A DNA stretch of 64,000 nt from Amyelois transitella (lineage: Eukaryota; Arthropoda; Insecta; Lepidoptera; Pyralidae): contig NC_083523.1 of assembly GCF_032362555.1 (NCBI RefSeq), forward strand, positions 1,959,501 through 2,023,500, written 5' to 3'. Below are positions 32,905 to 42,681 of this stretch, in pieces. How positions within the stretch are numbered: the stretch's first letter is position 1; each line of letters begins with the position of its first letter. The notes below the pieces were generated by a model. The model had not been told where the DNA came from. It saw nothing but the letters and a program-made list of their open reading frames with translations, and did not search any database. Position numbers and translations under genes: made by a program.

Positions 32905-33285
32905 GACAGAGTAGTATATAACTGTGACGAAACTGGGGTTTCTGTTGTGCCAAAGACAAAATCAAAGATAATCGCTAAAAGAGGACGGAAACAGGTTGGA
33001 GCCATAGTTTCAGCAGAACGAGGACAGACGGTAACGGTCGAGATATGCTTCAGTGCAGCTGGAAACTACATGCCACCTATGCTTATTTTTCCAAGAAAAA
33101 GGATGACTCCAGAGCTGATGGTGAATTCACAAGCTGGTGCTTGGGGCACATGTAGTGTTTCAGGCTGGATTACTTCCGAGCTGTTCCTCCAATGGTTTAA
33201 GAGATTTTTGATTTTCAGTGGAGCATCTAAAAAGAGACCCGTGCTTCTTTTACTGGATGGGCACAGCACACACATCGATTTTTTT
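32905..33285 (+). pseudogene. pogo-type DDE fragment (copy E)
   Basis: Reads VVYNCDETGVSVVPKTKSKI (first Asp), ICFSAAGNYMPPMLIFPRKR, WGTCSVSGWITSELFLQWFK and RPVLLLLDGHSTHIDFF (second Asp), then stops. This is the front half of a DDE_1 catalytic domain without HTH or C-terminus. A TTCTTGACAG just before it could be an old splice acceptor. The frame itself is unbroken for about 125 codons. Confidence 0.78.
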
Positions 33286-33851
33286 TAATAGATTTCGACA
33301 TCGGCTCATTTCAGTTGCCGTGACCTTGTAGGAGCGAAAGCACACGCTAGTTTACATCAAAGGCGTCATAATTCATACTAAAACTATCTTCCGGAAAAGG
33401 TAAGCAATAATTAATTTAATATTATTTTTGTTACAATGACACATCTTTTCCATTACACGGTTTCTCGCCGTGAAAATCTACGGTTAATTCGCCGCGTGTA
33501 GGCACGGTCGTCAGTGTGGTATGGATCACTATATGAGCTTGTCGACATGCACGGTGGCGCCAAGGCACGGCGCCGCGGCCGCGTGCGCCGTGACTGCCCC
33601 TCGGCGCGCCGCGTCTACGCACGGCGTGATTTTCACCAGTGTTGTATGGCAGTCTATCGGGTTGTGTCGACGGTGCCGGACGTAGGGCGTGGACCCATGT
33701 CTACGGTGCGGCGCCGTTTGCCGTGCAACGGTACGGCACCGCCGCCGGCAGATGGCGCGGCGCCGTGCCGCGCCACGGCGTCGTGTACCGACGTGCTCAT
33801 TATTGTGTTGTCAGTTGCATAGTGCGCACGTGGTAATTTTTTTTGCATAAA

Positions 33852-35815
33852 ATGGCGGACGATTTAGATTTAGACTTTTTGATTTCACTAGTGGAAGCAC
33901 GTCCCGTTCTCTGGGATAAGTCAAAGGAGGATTATAAGAATAAAAATTTAAAAACAGAAGGGTGGAAAGATGTCTGCCTAAATATTTTTCCATCATTCGA
34001 CAGCATGGACAATAAAGAAAAAACGAAACTCGGTGAGTATATACCTACCTATTTATTTATCTTTTTAACTTAATAAAGTGAATACAATAAACATCAAAGT
34101 GAAATCAATGCATTAATGCTTAGTATTATTATGAACTTGCCATTTACACACACTCAATACATTTGGTGGGTTCGATCCGTGACCCAACTTTAGTTATATT
34201 TTGCTTAGTTGCCAACTAAGCGCACCGACATCACTATTAAAGTATTTACAAAATTCGTCTCTTATATTGACAGGATTTGTTAAGGAAACGTCATCTGCTG
34301 TTTGTGGAAGGTTCAAAAAACAGTCGTCAATATATAACTCCTCTGATTTTCTAACTCCATCTCGACTTACAACAAAATTGTGTAAAACACAACATGCTTT
34401 GATAATGTCGGTCGCAAAATTATATTGAACATTTAAGGGCCGATGAAATACTCGCCATTTATTTGCGAAAATACCAAAAGCACACTCGACATATCTTCTT
34501 GCTCGACTCAAACGATAGTTGAAAACCCTTTGTTCTTCTCTGAGATGCTTCCCTGGGTATGGACGAATTAGATTGTTAAGTAACGGTAGGCCTTCATCAG
34601 CGATAAAAACATAGGGAACTGAATTTTGGAGCCCCGGTAAAGGCTTTGGCGCTGGTATGGGAAGTCGATTTTGCAATAATAATTCGTATAGTTTTGAATT
34701 GTGGAAAATGGTGGAATCACATTCCTTTCCATACGATCCTATATCAACATATACAAATCTATACTTAGAATCCACCAGTGCCAGCAAGACTATAGAGTTA
34801 AAACTTTTATAGTTAAAAAAAAGGGACCCACTGTGGGCAGGACTACATATTCGGATGTGTTTCCCGTCCAATGCCCCCATGCAATTCGGGAAATTTGTTC
34901 TTACGTCAAAATCCTTAGCTATTTTTTCAATTCGCTCTTCGGATATTTTCGGTATACTTTCACTTAAAAGAATGTCCCATATAGCACGACAAACATCTCG
35001 TACAATTTTTCCAATTGTAGATTTTCCACGATAATCTGTGAATTCCATATCTCTGAATGAATTCCCTGTTGCCAAAAATCTGCAAAAGAAACATTTCTTA
35101 AAATTTTACAGACCATTATAAAAGCAATTTTATTATCAGTTCTATTTTTATAACGATTGTTACAGGTAATGACGTCATAAAAAAATGGACTAACATTAAG
35201 GATAATTTTTTCAAATATACAAAGAAGGTAGAACTTTCAAAGAAATCTGGAGCTGGTGCTAAACGTATAAAAGAATATCATTTGTATAGACAACTCATGT
35301 TTTTACAAAAAAATGCACCAAATTTAACTGAAGATAGTATAGAAGAAGAATCTCAAACTCCGAACACAAGGTCAAGATATCAACCCTACAGAAAAACTAC
35401 GCTAAAACGAAAACCAAGTTGCGATGAATTTGAGAAGCAAATCGTCGAAACTTTAGCTGCTTCTGAAAATCGACACCTGTCATTTTTTAAAGCCATTTTA
35501 CCGTCTCTCAACAAGTTAAATGACCACCAGACCTTGCTATTTCAAAGCGGGGTTTTAAAGATTTTAACAGATTTCCATCAATCACCATTCCAGTCATATA
35601 GCGGGTACCAGACAGCAACATCTTACGACGCTAACTATAACCAAACTGCCCAACAACCACAAGCTACAATGTCTTATGAAACTAACTATCAAACAGCTTG
35701 TAATTCATCAAACCCAATTAGTATAAATCGTCGCGAAACATCACCAGTCTCAACTTTGGAAGACATCATGTCTAATACCACAGATACACTGGAATCCGAA
35801 TACGATTTTTCTTAA
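33852..35815 (+). CDS. Harbinger E3 MADF-domain protein
   Basis: Two exons: 33852-34032 (donor CTCG|GTGAGT, phase 1) and 35166-35815 (acceptor TTGTTACAG), about 276 aa. The MADF domain is split by the intron (FLISLVEARPVLWDKSKEDY, TEGWKDVCLNIFPSFDSM, then KKWTNIKDNFFKYTKKVELS). Basic GAGAKRIKEYH leads to a linker and a BESS-like helix (FFKAILPSLNKLNDHQTLLF). The tail is Gln/Asn/Ser-rich. The intron contains the antisense catalytic exon of the transposase. Confidence 0.86.
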
Positions 35816-38073
35816 ATCATAATAAATACGAAAAAGATTACATTATTACTGATTTATATTATAATGTTCGAAATTGTGGAAGCACTTAAGAGTATGAAAG
35901 CGGGAAAGGCTGCTGGGTGTGATAGAGTGTCGGTCGAGATGCTTAAAGCAGGAAAAGGCGTAGTAGCTAGTCAGTTGTACTGCCTTTTCAATTTGTGTTG
36001 GAGAAGCGGCCGAGTACCAAAAGATTGGTGTAAGGCTGTTATCGTGCCACTTTACAAAGGAAAAGGGTCACAGCTGGACTGCAAAAATTATCGTGGTATA
36101 AGCCTGCTTAGCGTCGTCGGCAAATTGTATGCTAAGGTATTGATTAATAGAGTCAGGAATGAAACTGATGACAAAATATGGGATGCTCAAGCGGGATTTC
36201 GAAAGGGAATGGGATGTACTGATCAGGTCTTTTCCTTGCGGTGCATAGCCGAAAAGTTTTTGGCCAAGAGTCAAAAAGTCTATTGCACATTCGTAGATCT
36301 GGAAAAGGCCTATGACAGAGTTGAGAGGAATGAATTGTGGTCAGCACTTTCTATGCATGGGGTGAGCAGTCTCTTAATACGAGCACTGAAATCCTTATAT
36401 GAGGATTCGAGTGCTTGTGTCAGGATAAACGGAGCGCACACTGAGTGGTTTAAGATTGAGAAAGGCGTTAGGCAAGGATGTGTTGCGTCACCGTGGCTGT
36501 TCAACCTATTTATGGATAGCTGTTTGACAGATTTGAAAGAGTCTAAAAGTGGATTAAGGATGAATGAGTTACTCGTCAAATGTCTGCTCTATGCCGACGA
36601 TCAGGTTATACTGGCGTCATCAGCGGAGGAGTTACAGGAGATGGTAAACTGTATGCATGAAGCTTTAAAAGAGAAAGGAATGAAAGTGAACGTAAGTAAA
36701 ACTAAAACACTGGTTTTTGAAATGGAGAAAGAAATGACAGCATGTAATATTTTGATTGGAGGAGAAAAAGTGGAGCAAGTGAAAGAGTTTGTATATCTAG
36801 GATCAAAGTTTACATCAGATGGCAAGTATGATAGTGATATTGAAAGGAGAGTGAACGCGGGGAACATGGTGAATGGAGCTTTGCATGCCTTTATGAGCAG
36901 TCAGAAACTATCCAAAAAGGCTCGACTGGCTGTGCACAGGGGCGTGTTGGTCCCGACATTAATGTATGGGAGTGAAAGTTGGGTATGGCAAAAGAAGCAT
37001 GAAAGCAGAATAAATGCAGTGGAAATGAGAGCGTTAAGGAGTATGATGGGTGTGAAATTGAGTGACAGGATAAGGAACAGCGTGATAAGGGAATGTTGTG
37101 ATGTGAAAGAAGATGTAGTTACAGGAATAGAAAAGGGTATGTTAAGATGGTTCGGTCATGTGGAGAGGATGAATGAAAGCAGGTTGACTAAGCAGATATA
37201 CAAGGAGAGTGTGGAGGGAAAGGTCGGAGTGGGAAGACCTAGACGAACGTATCTTGATCAAATTAAGGACGTCCTGGTAAAGGGTCAGGTCAAAAGTACC
37301 CGAAACCGCCGAGCTTGTATGAAGAGAGTTATGAATGTGGACGAAGCGAAAGAAGTATGCAGAGATCGTGGCAAGTGGAAAGAGGTAGTCTCTGCCTACC
37401 CCTCCGGGAAAGAGGCGTGATTTTATGTATGTATGTATGTATGTATGTTATATTATAATTTTGTAAGAAAACGGTTTTTTTATTGATTTTCTTCTTTGTT
37501 GATTTTTTTTTGTTTGATTGTTATTGATACAAAGATTACAATATTATGGTTGCGAAAAGAAGTAAAAAATATACATTTGTTTAAATGCGTGAACTTGATT
37601 GTTTTATTTAAATTCTGCAAAAAGGACCACTTGACGAGTTAGCAATTTTAAAAGGCTTGGCGGATTGACACAAAACACAGACCTAGCTAATACATACGTA
37701 TGAATACATCAAAGAAAATATTTCTATGATTAGAATATGTAAATAAGTTGAAATAAATTTCTTTTTTTTACCTTATAGTTAAGCCTAGCATTTCCATGGG
37801 CCCAACAGGTTTCCTGAACACGTATTTCTTCTGTATACGAGGCGCTATTTTGGTTAGCAGTTCTTCAAAACTTGATATAGACATTCTAAAATATTCGTAA
37901 AATTTGTCATCACCACATATTTTCAACGCTTCATATTTCCTCTTAAAATGATCTCCATCATGGTTCATTATAGAAAGGTATGGATTTACCCAATATTTTC
38001 TTTGATTTCGTTTTTTCTTCATTCGTCGACGTCTTAACAGCAACAGGAGCAGGATACGTCTTTTGCGGTCCAT
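34194..38073 (-). CDS. Harbinger E3 DDE transposase (HARBI1-like)
   Basis: Minus-strand exons 38073-37772 (ATG MDRKRRIL, donor AAG|GTAAAA) and 35079-34194 (acceptor TTTTGCAG) join in phase to about 395 aa. Exon 1: basic N-terminus and EYFRMSISSFEELLTKIAPR. Exon 2: GALDGKHIRICSPAHSGSLF (Asp), VPYVFIADEGLPLLNN (Asp) and RRYVECAFGIFANKWRVFHR (Glu). The frame is open throughout. The 2.7-kb intron contains the MADF last exon in antisense and also the LINE insertion, so the LINE does not disturb the coding sequence. Confidence 0.88.
35864..37420 (+). CDS. LINE reverse transcriptase ORF (5'-truncated)
   Basis: About 518 codons open. RT motifs in order: KAVIVPLYKGKGSQLDCKNY, GISLLSVVGKLYAKVLINRV, AGFRKGMGCTDQVFSLR, TFVDLEKAYDRVERNELW, KGVRQGCVASPWLFNLFMD, LLYADDQVILASS (catalytic YADD) and VYLGSKFTSDGKYDSDIERR. 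The C-terminal part (MLRWFGHVERM, VGVGRPRRTYLDQIKDVL) is present up to the stop near the tail. The ATG overlaps the target duplication, so it is not the native start. The N-terminal endonuclease is absent. The clade is not settled; RTE/Jockey-like elements are candidates. Confidence 0.88.
   Translation: MFEIVEALKSMKAGKAAGCDRVSVEMLKAGKGVVASQLYCLFNLCWRSGRVPKDWCKAVIVPLYKGKGSQLDCKNYRGISLLSVVGKLYAKVLINRVRNETDDKIWDAQAGFRKGMGCTDQVFSLRCIAEKFLAKSQKVYCTFVDLEKAYDRVERNELWSALSMHGVSSLLIRALKSLYEDSSACVRINGAHTEWFKIEKGVRQGCVASPWLFNLFMDSCLTDLKESKSGLRMNELLVKCLLYADDQVILASSAEELQEMVNCMHEALKEKGMKVNVSKTKTLVFEMEKEMTACNILIGGEKVEQVKEFVYLGSKFTSDGKYDSDIERRVNAGNMVNGALHAFMSSQKLSKKARLAVHRGVLVPTLMYGSESWVWQKKHESRINAVEMRALRSMMGVKLSDRIRNSVIRECCDVKEDVVTGIEKGMLRWFGHVERMNESRLTKQIYKESVEGKVGVGRPRRTYLDQIKDVLVKGQVKSTRNRRACMKRVMNVDEAKEVCRDRGKWKEVVSAYPSGKEA
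35866..37447 (+). mobile_element. LINE (non-LTR retrotransposon), 5'-truncated, recent
   Basis: Bounded by a perfect 12-bp target duplication TTATATTATAAT (35854-35865 and 37448-37459). It has a 3' (ATGT)n tail, and its 3' terminus matches two other minus-strand fragments in the window (40544-40593 and 57879-57990). The endonuclease part is missing. It is inserted in the transposase intron of E3. Confidence 0.92.
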
Positions 38074-38279
38074 AACAAGCCAAAACTAATTTTGGTATAA
38101 GTGCTGAGCGTGTACGTGCCGGTACACGACGCCGTGGCGCGGCACGGCGCCGCGCCATCTGCCGGCGGCGGTGCCGTACCGTTGCACGGCAAACGGCGCC
38201 GCACCGTAGACATGGGTCCACGCCCGTACGCACGGATTCGTGACCGCTTATATATGCTGTTTCGCGATTTTATTATAAA

Positions 38280-38454
38280 ATGAACATAAATCAAGAATTA
38301 TTAATTACGTTGATTCAAGAAAGGCCTGTAATATGGGATAAGACCATCGACGATTATAAAAATAAGCGGCTTAAATATGATTCCTGGAAAGAAATATTTA
38401 TTCATTTCCAGCCCACATTTGAAGATTTAAGTGGTGATGAGAAAAACAAGTTTG
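38280..38454 (+). CDS. Harbinger E4 MADF exon 1
   Basis: ATG at 38280 opens LLITLIQERPVIWDKTIDDY and DSWKEIFIHFQPTFEDLSGD, the first half of a MADF domain. It ends at donor TTTG|GTAAGT in phase 1, as in E1, E3 and E5. The matching MADF second half is not found downstream, so the gene is broken. Its sequence is closer to the E3 protein than to the others by eye. Confidence 0.7.
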
Positions 38455-38488
38455 GTAAGTTAAAGATATTTAATTATTAACTTTTTAC

Positions 38489-38895
38489 TTATGCATAGTT
38501 GTTTTGATAGGAGAGGCGACCTTCGTTAGATACAAAATATTGTGCAAATCTGTTGCGAACTTCATTAGCCGCCAAACTTCCGCGAACTGCATTCGTGATA
38601 GGTAACTGGATTAGTTCCGATTCTGAATCAAGGGTGGACTCATTTTCACTCGCATTGTGAAACTGAAAGTTTTCCTGCTTATGTATAAAATTTTGCAAAA
38701 CACAACATGTTTTCACAATATCAACTGCCAAATCGATGGACACATTCATTGGCCGGTGAAAAATTCGCCATTTATTGGATAAAATGCCAAACGCACATTC
38801 AACAAATCTTCGCGCTCTTGTGAGTCTGTAGTTAAATGTACGTTTTAATTGATCAAGCTGATGACCACCAAATAGACGAAAGTAATTAAGTTTTA
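38489..38895 (-). pseudogene. Harbinger E4 transposase, C-terminal remnant
   Basis: On the minus strand the frame reads FNYRLTRARRFVECAFGILS (catalytic Glu), NKWRIFHRPMNVSIDLAVDI and KTCCVLQNFI, then a C-terminal tail to the stop at 38489. Upstream it fades after FGGHQLDQLK at about 38890. Both Asp residues and the first exon are gone through an internal deletion. Confidence 0.82.
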
Positions 38896-38911
38896 CTTTT
38901 TTTTAGCAAAC

Positions 38912-39349
38912 GAAGAGGGGAGGGTTGATGTACAAACATACGGACTTTGATAACATTCAACCCAATATGAGTAACCGGTCAAATTTAAGGTCCTCTAGAT
39001 CTTCAAGCTCCTCTAGTTCTTCAAGCAGTTACTCTTCTTCAAATAGCTCATCTTCTAATTCATACAAAGAAGGTATTTATTACCTGTCAATAATATTTCT
39101 TTATGAATATTATTCATTATTTGTAAAATGCTATTTTGTTTATTAGGTACATATGTACTTATTTTATTCGAATTTACAGATAGCGATGACTCCGTAAAAG
39201 ACCGCTGTACCAATCAGAAAACTTTCAACGACCATCATCTCCTGCTTCTTGAAAAAATTATTCAACGGCGGCCAACACTAATGGATCAACGGATGCTAGA
39301 ATTAACGAATCGCAAGAAGTATTTACCGTCGTGTAGAACATTCTCGTAG
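38912..39349 (+). pseudogene. Possible MADF 3' exons of E4, Ser-rich
   Basis: After TTTTTTTTAG at about 38905 a frame reads LMYKHTDFDNIQPNMSNRSN and a run of Ser codons, up to a possible donor (GAAG|GTATTT, about 39071). After TTTACAG (39179) a second frame reads DSDDSVKDRC and HHLLLLEKIIQRRPTLMDQR to a stop at 39349. Position and splice signals suit the last exons of the E4 MADF gene. No domain is recognised. Confidence 0.35.
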
Positions 39350-39438
39350 ACGGCTACTGTCAAAATTTTAGTCGAATAGGACTTGTAGTTTTGTTTTTAG
39401 CGCGTGTAGAAGCGGGCGTGTGGGCGAATTTTAGAAAA

Positions 39439-39571
39439 ATGGAAAAAGAACAATATCGGTCGGTGATTCGATTCTTGTTTTTGGAAGGGAAATCGCGCAG
39501 CGAAGTCAAAGAACGCTTGGATGCTGTGTACGGTGACTCTTCTCCTTCGATGGCGACCGTCAAAAATTGGT
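39439..39571 (+). pseudogene. mariner 2 transposase, N-terminal block
   Basis: MEKEQYRSVIRFLFLEGKSR, SEVKERLDAVYGDSSPSMAT and VKNWFN form the HTH_48-type first helix-turn-helix of an MLE transposase. It is interrupted exactly at the TTAA of the piggyBac insertion. Codons after 39575 in the open frame belong to the piggyBac terminus. Confidence 0.82.
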
Positions 39572-40013
39572 TTAACCCTTTGACCGCCGTGGACACCTTT
39601 AGGCGTCCAGCGGAAACTGTCTTGAGACGCCGACGACTTCTTAAGTAGCCGAGATTCGTATCACATTCAAACAAAAAAAACTTTACTTTAATACTAATCT
39701 TATTGAAATAATATCGATAGGTAGCTTGATTATTCGTCAAACTTTGGTTTAACCGAGGCGGAATGAAGAAAAAATATAAAAACACCCATTTAAAGCTTAA
39801 TTTACAATTACCTAAAATTTAATGAAAATACACTATCAAGTAGCGCCAACGACACCTTTAAGTGTCGCGTAGTGATGGGAAATTGTAGTTTTTTTACAAG
39901 TACCTACATTTAATGTTCCTTATGTTATTGTAGTGGGTATTCATTGAAGCATGTTTCTATTGCTCTCAGTTATATGAGATCAGAACTAGTCGTAGTACTG
40001 TCATTGCCTAAAT

Positions 40014-40451
40014 ATGGAAGAAGAGAGGCCATCTTCGCCGTCGATATTATTCGGATTCTCAAGTCGTAAAAGAAAGTATAGAGAAACAGAAAATTCTAAT
40101 AATAAGCAGACAAAAACAGAATACACTATTACAGACACTATGGTGTACAGAAAAACTACAAAAGAAGGAAATATTTCTTATTCTACTCGTCATTTGCCCG
40201 ATGTTAATTTCGACGATAGAAGACCGTCCGATAAAAGGAATGAAGACTTTGCAAGGTTGGTGGCTTTTGAATTAGAGCGTTTGCCGGAAAACAAACGTTC
40301 AAATGCATATCCGCAAATTTTAAATCTTATAAGATTGTTGAGAGGGGACCCTGATTTGGACCAAGTCATAGAATTTGTACCAATCCAAAGTGAAAGTGAA
40401 GGAGAAGAAACGGAAGAAGAACAATCAATACCACTCAATATAGCTCTGTAA
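40014..40451 (+). CDS. Small BESS-like ORF carried in piggyBac 3
   Basis: 145 codons from MEEERPSSPS. The N-terminal half is Ser/Lys-rich with a basic cluster (SSRKRKYRETENSNNKQ). The C-terminal half has FARLVAFELERLPENKRSNA followed by a helix, resembling a BESS motif, and an acidic tail (SESEGEETEEEQ). No MADF domain is attached. A TATA-less AT-rich leader precedes it. It could be the element's own accessory protein or a captured piece of a MADF-BESS gene. The assignment is by eye only. Confidence 0.45.
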   Translation: MEEERPSSPSILFGFSSRKRKYRETENSNNKQTKTEYTITDTMVYRKTTKEGNISYSTRHLPDVNFDDRRPSDKRNEDFARLVAFELERLPENKRSNAYPQILNLIRLLRGDPDLDQVIEFVPIQSESEGEETEEEQSIPLNIAL

Positions 40452-40543
40452 TAATTGTTAATCGTCGGTAATAAATAAATATTAATGTTGTTGAAGTTTC
40501 GTATACAAGAGTGTTTTATATTAATTAATATTATTATATATAA

Positions 40544-40593
40544 TACATACATACATACATACATAAAATCACGCCTCTTTCCCGGAGGGGTAG
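40544..40593 (-). mobile_element. LINE 3' end fragment
   Basis: On the plus strand it reads (tacatacata)n followed by aaaatcacgcctctttcccg and gaggggtag. This is the reverse complement of the last ~25 bp and (ATGT)n tail of the LINE at 35866-37447. It is a very short 5'-truncated insertion. Confidence 0.85.
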
Positions 40594-40883
40594 AAATAAA
40601 TAATAATATATTAATTTCCTAAACCTCTAAATATTTAGCATCATAAATAATTATTAAGTAACGAAATTATTCATCTTTTTCGTAAAATCTCAATATTATA
40701 ATTATATACCTTCATTTTATCGATAAAAATTACGGACGTTTCTAGATAATTTTACAATTAACGTCCCCTATACGCCACAGACACCTTTAGGCGCCCGCTT
40801 GTGACGTCAGAAGCGAAAGCAATTTATCGACTAGTGCTTGCAAGATGTGGGTAGAAAAATAAATAAAATATATCGAAATACCC

Positions 40884-41450
40884 GTGAATCATATGTTAAC
40901 AACTATTCATAAAGACGAAATGGGGCCAACAGAAAAAATGGACCTAATGACTGGTTTGCCTAAACTGAAGCCTGAGTGTATCATTGACTATAATAAAAAT
41001 ATGGGTGCCGTGGATGTCTGTGATATGATGTTAAGCGGTCTACAATGCATAAGAAAAACCATTAAATGGTATAAGAAACTATTTTTTCACATCCTAGACT
41101 TACATTTGCTGAATTCGTATCATATCTTTAAAATAACTTGCAAAGACGATTTTAGCCCTAGTTTCAGGAAATACCAATTGGTATTAATAGAACAGCTTGT
41201 TCAGAAATATGGTGAGCAATCAGTTCATAAAACATTACCGTCTACATCTCGTGCCTTAGAACAACCTACGCGATTCTTGCCCGGAGACGGAGCTCGACAT
41301 ATGCCTTCATACGTTCCCAAACAAAAGAAACTTCGATGTAAACTTTGTGCTCGATCTAAAAAACGACGCACCACCAGATACATGTGTGCAGTGTGTACAG
41401 TGGCACTTTGCGTAGTTCCATGTTTCCAGCTTTATCATAAAAAAAAATAA
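40884..41450 (+). pseudogene. piggyBac 3 transposase, C-terminal third
   Basis: The frame LPKLKPECIIDYNKNMGAVD (third Asp region), IRKTIKWYKKLFFHILDLHL and FSPSFRKYQLVLIEQLVQKY leads to the Cys-rich finger (CKLCARSKKRRTTRYMCAVC). The first two Asp regions are absent, so the protein cannot be active. The C-terminal finger is what binds element ends in the family. Confidence 0.85.
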
Positions 41451-41499
41451 TTATTCATAATTTTTATTTTTTGTTGGTGTTGTTAAGTAAGACAATACA

Positions 41500-41546
41500 T
41501 ATATAAATAAAAGTCAAAAACTTAATTTTTGACTTTTATTTATATA
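41500..41546. terminator. Perfect hairpin with AATAAA, 3' of the piggyBac 3 gene
   Basis: 21-bp arms (41500-41520 and 41526-41546) with loop CTTAA. The plus-strand arm contains AATAAA 60 bp after the stop, so it is placed as a polyadenylation region. Being an inverted repeat it gives the same signal on the minus strand. Confidence 0.55.
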
Positions 41547-42158
41547 TTTATTGATTTGGTTAGCAAAGGCCTACAAATCTATAATGGAACAAAATACTTT
41601 TTTTATGTAAGTGGGTACTTATATAGGTAAAATTGGTTTTGTCTTTATTCAAAAAAAGTGTTGCGATGTCAAAATTTGCTGTACCTACTGGTGTAATGTG
41701 ATCAAATTTTCCGCTGGAACTAATTAGATAAAATTACACTACTAAGTAGGTAATCGAAATTTACCGCTATCATAATTTTATCGTGCTCGTGGACAACACT
41801 ATCGATTTAATAAATTATCTCCGAAAAGATACACCACTGACGCCACGGACGACTAAAGGAGTCGCCTAGTGATGTGAAAAATCGATGTCATTGAAATCAT
41901 TTAAAAGGTTTTTTTTATGTGTTTATATATTTGAATTGCATTATTTTTGGTTAAAATCAAGTAATATGTATTGTTTGATGTTTATGTGTGGTAACGGGAA
42001 AAATTAAACAAGGAATAAATAAGGTTCGTTTTTTTTTTAATATTTTTTCGATAACTATTTACCCAACCCTATCCTCAAAGTGCCGCCGTTTTCGCAAAAA
42101 GTACCCGTGGCGTCGGTGACACGTTTGTCGGTTTTGCTTATGGCGGTCAAAGGGTTAA

Positions 42159-42351
42159 TGAATTTCAACGTGGTCCACGTCAGTTTTTGATGAGCCACGC
42201 CCCGGTGCCCCGAGAACGGTTACTGCGGAGAAGAACGTTACAAAAATCCATGACCTTGTATTGGCAGACCGCCGATTGAAGGTACGCGAGATAGCCGAGA
42301 CAGTAGGCATCTCAAAAGACCGCGTGGGTCATATCCTGCACGAAATTTTGG
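42159..42351 (+). pseudogene. mariner 2 transposase, middle block
   Basis: Continuing from the N-terminal block, the sequence reads NEFQRGPRQFL and then, with frameshifts, KIHDLVLADRRLKVREIAET and VGISKDRVGHILHEILG, the second HTH. It is interrupted at GCAT by the Ty3-like element. Small frameshifts inside the block show independent decay. Confidence 0.78.
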
Positions 42352-42355
42352 GCAT

Positions 42356-42475
42356 TGAGATGTATGTATCACCCGTGTACTCCTATTAATATATATGCGT
42401 ATCATGCGTATGAATAAATCAGTGTTTAATCAGCCTTTGGCCGTTTCACTAGTCTCCACTCGCCACTTCCCTACA
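42356..42475 (+). repeat. Ty3-like 5' LTR
   Basis: 120 bp. Contains AATAAA and a TATATAT stretch. It is followed directly by TGGCGACCCTGCCAGGAT (42476-42493), a plausible tRNA primer binding site. Confidence 0.87.
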
Positions 42476-42681
42476 TGGCGACCCTGCCAGGATCAGAAGA
42501 TTACGTTGCGCCGCCAGCCTGTCGCGCCCGAATTCGATACCGTCGCGAAGCGTGTAAGGTGCAGAGTGTGCACCGAGTACCGAGAAGCTGTTTCGACTTG
42601 TGTGGTCCATATTGTGTCATCATGGAAGCTTCCAGAGCGCTCATTACTGTGCTAAGTGACACTTGTGCTTGTGCTAAAAAA

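Larger units (their letters stand above)
33685..38225 (+). mobile_element. PIF/Harbinger element E3, complete, with LINE inside
   Basis: Perfect 106-bp TIRs (33685-33790 and 38120-38225) beginning GGGCGTGGACCCATGTCTAC. The target duplication is GTA (33682-33684 and 38226-38228). 4541 bp in total, or about 2.9 kb without the LINE. It carries an open MADF gene (+) and an open transposase (-) and is inserted in the 5' terminal region of Harbinger E4. Confidence 0.94.
33450..39349 (+). mobile_element. Harbinger element E4, truncated, host of E3
   Basis: GC-rich terminal-like sequence (33450-33684) is interrupted by E3 and resumes at 38226 with a leader, a MADF exon (38280) and a transposase fragment on the minus strand. 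The order is the same as in E1, E2, E3 and E5. The right terminus is missing: mariner 2 sequence starts around 39360. The exact left TIR start is not resolved. Two diverged copies of a gtgtNgtatgg...tgtcgac segment lie 126 bp apart (33510 and 33636). Confidence 0.6.
39576..42154 (+). mobile_element. piggyBac element 3, internally deleted
   Basis: TTAA at 39572-39575 and 42155-42158. The TIR CCCTTTGACCGCC is exact at both ends. 2579 bp. It retains the C-terminal third of a transposase (40884-41450) and an unrelated BESS-like ORF (40014-40451). A motif close to GACACCTTTAGGCG recurs at 39593, 39852 and 40781, with related versions at 41844 and 42104. A LINE 3' fragment is inside. Confidence 0.92.

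Noticed and set aside
33514-33836. Overlapping ORFs on both strands near the E3/E4 ends
   Set aside because: They follow inverted terminal repeats and recur mirror-wise at 38101-38294; composition effect.
42475-42681. N-terminal extension of the small membrane-protein ORF
   Set aside because: It starts at the LTR/primer-binding-site boundary; the MGSSQTK start at 42682 fits the known protein form better.
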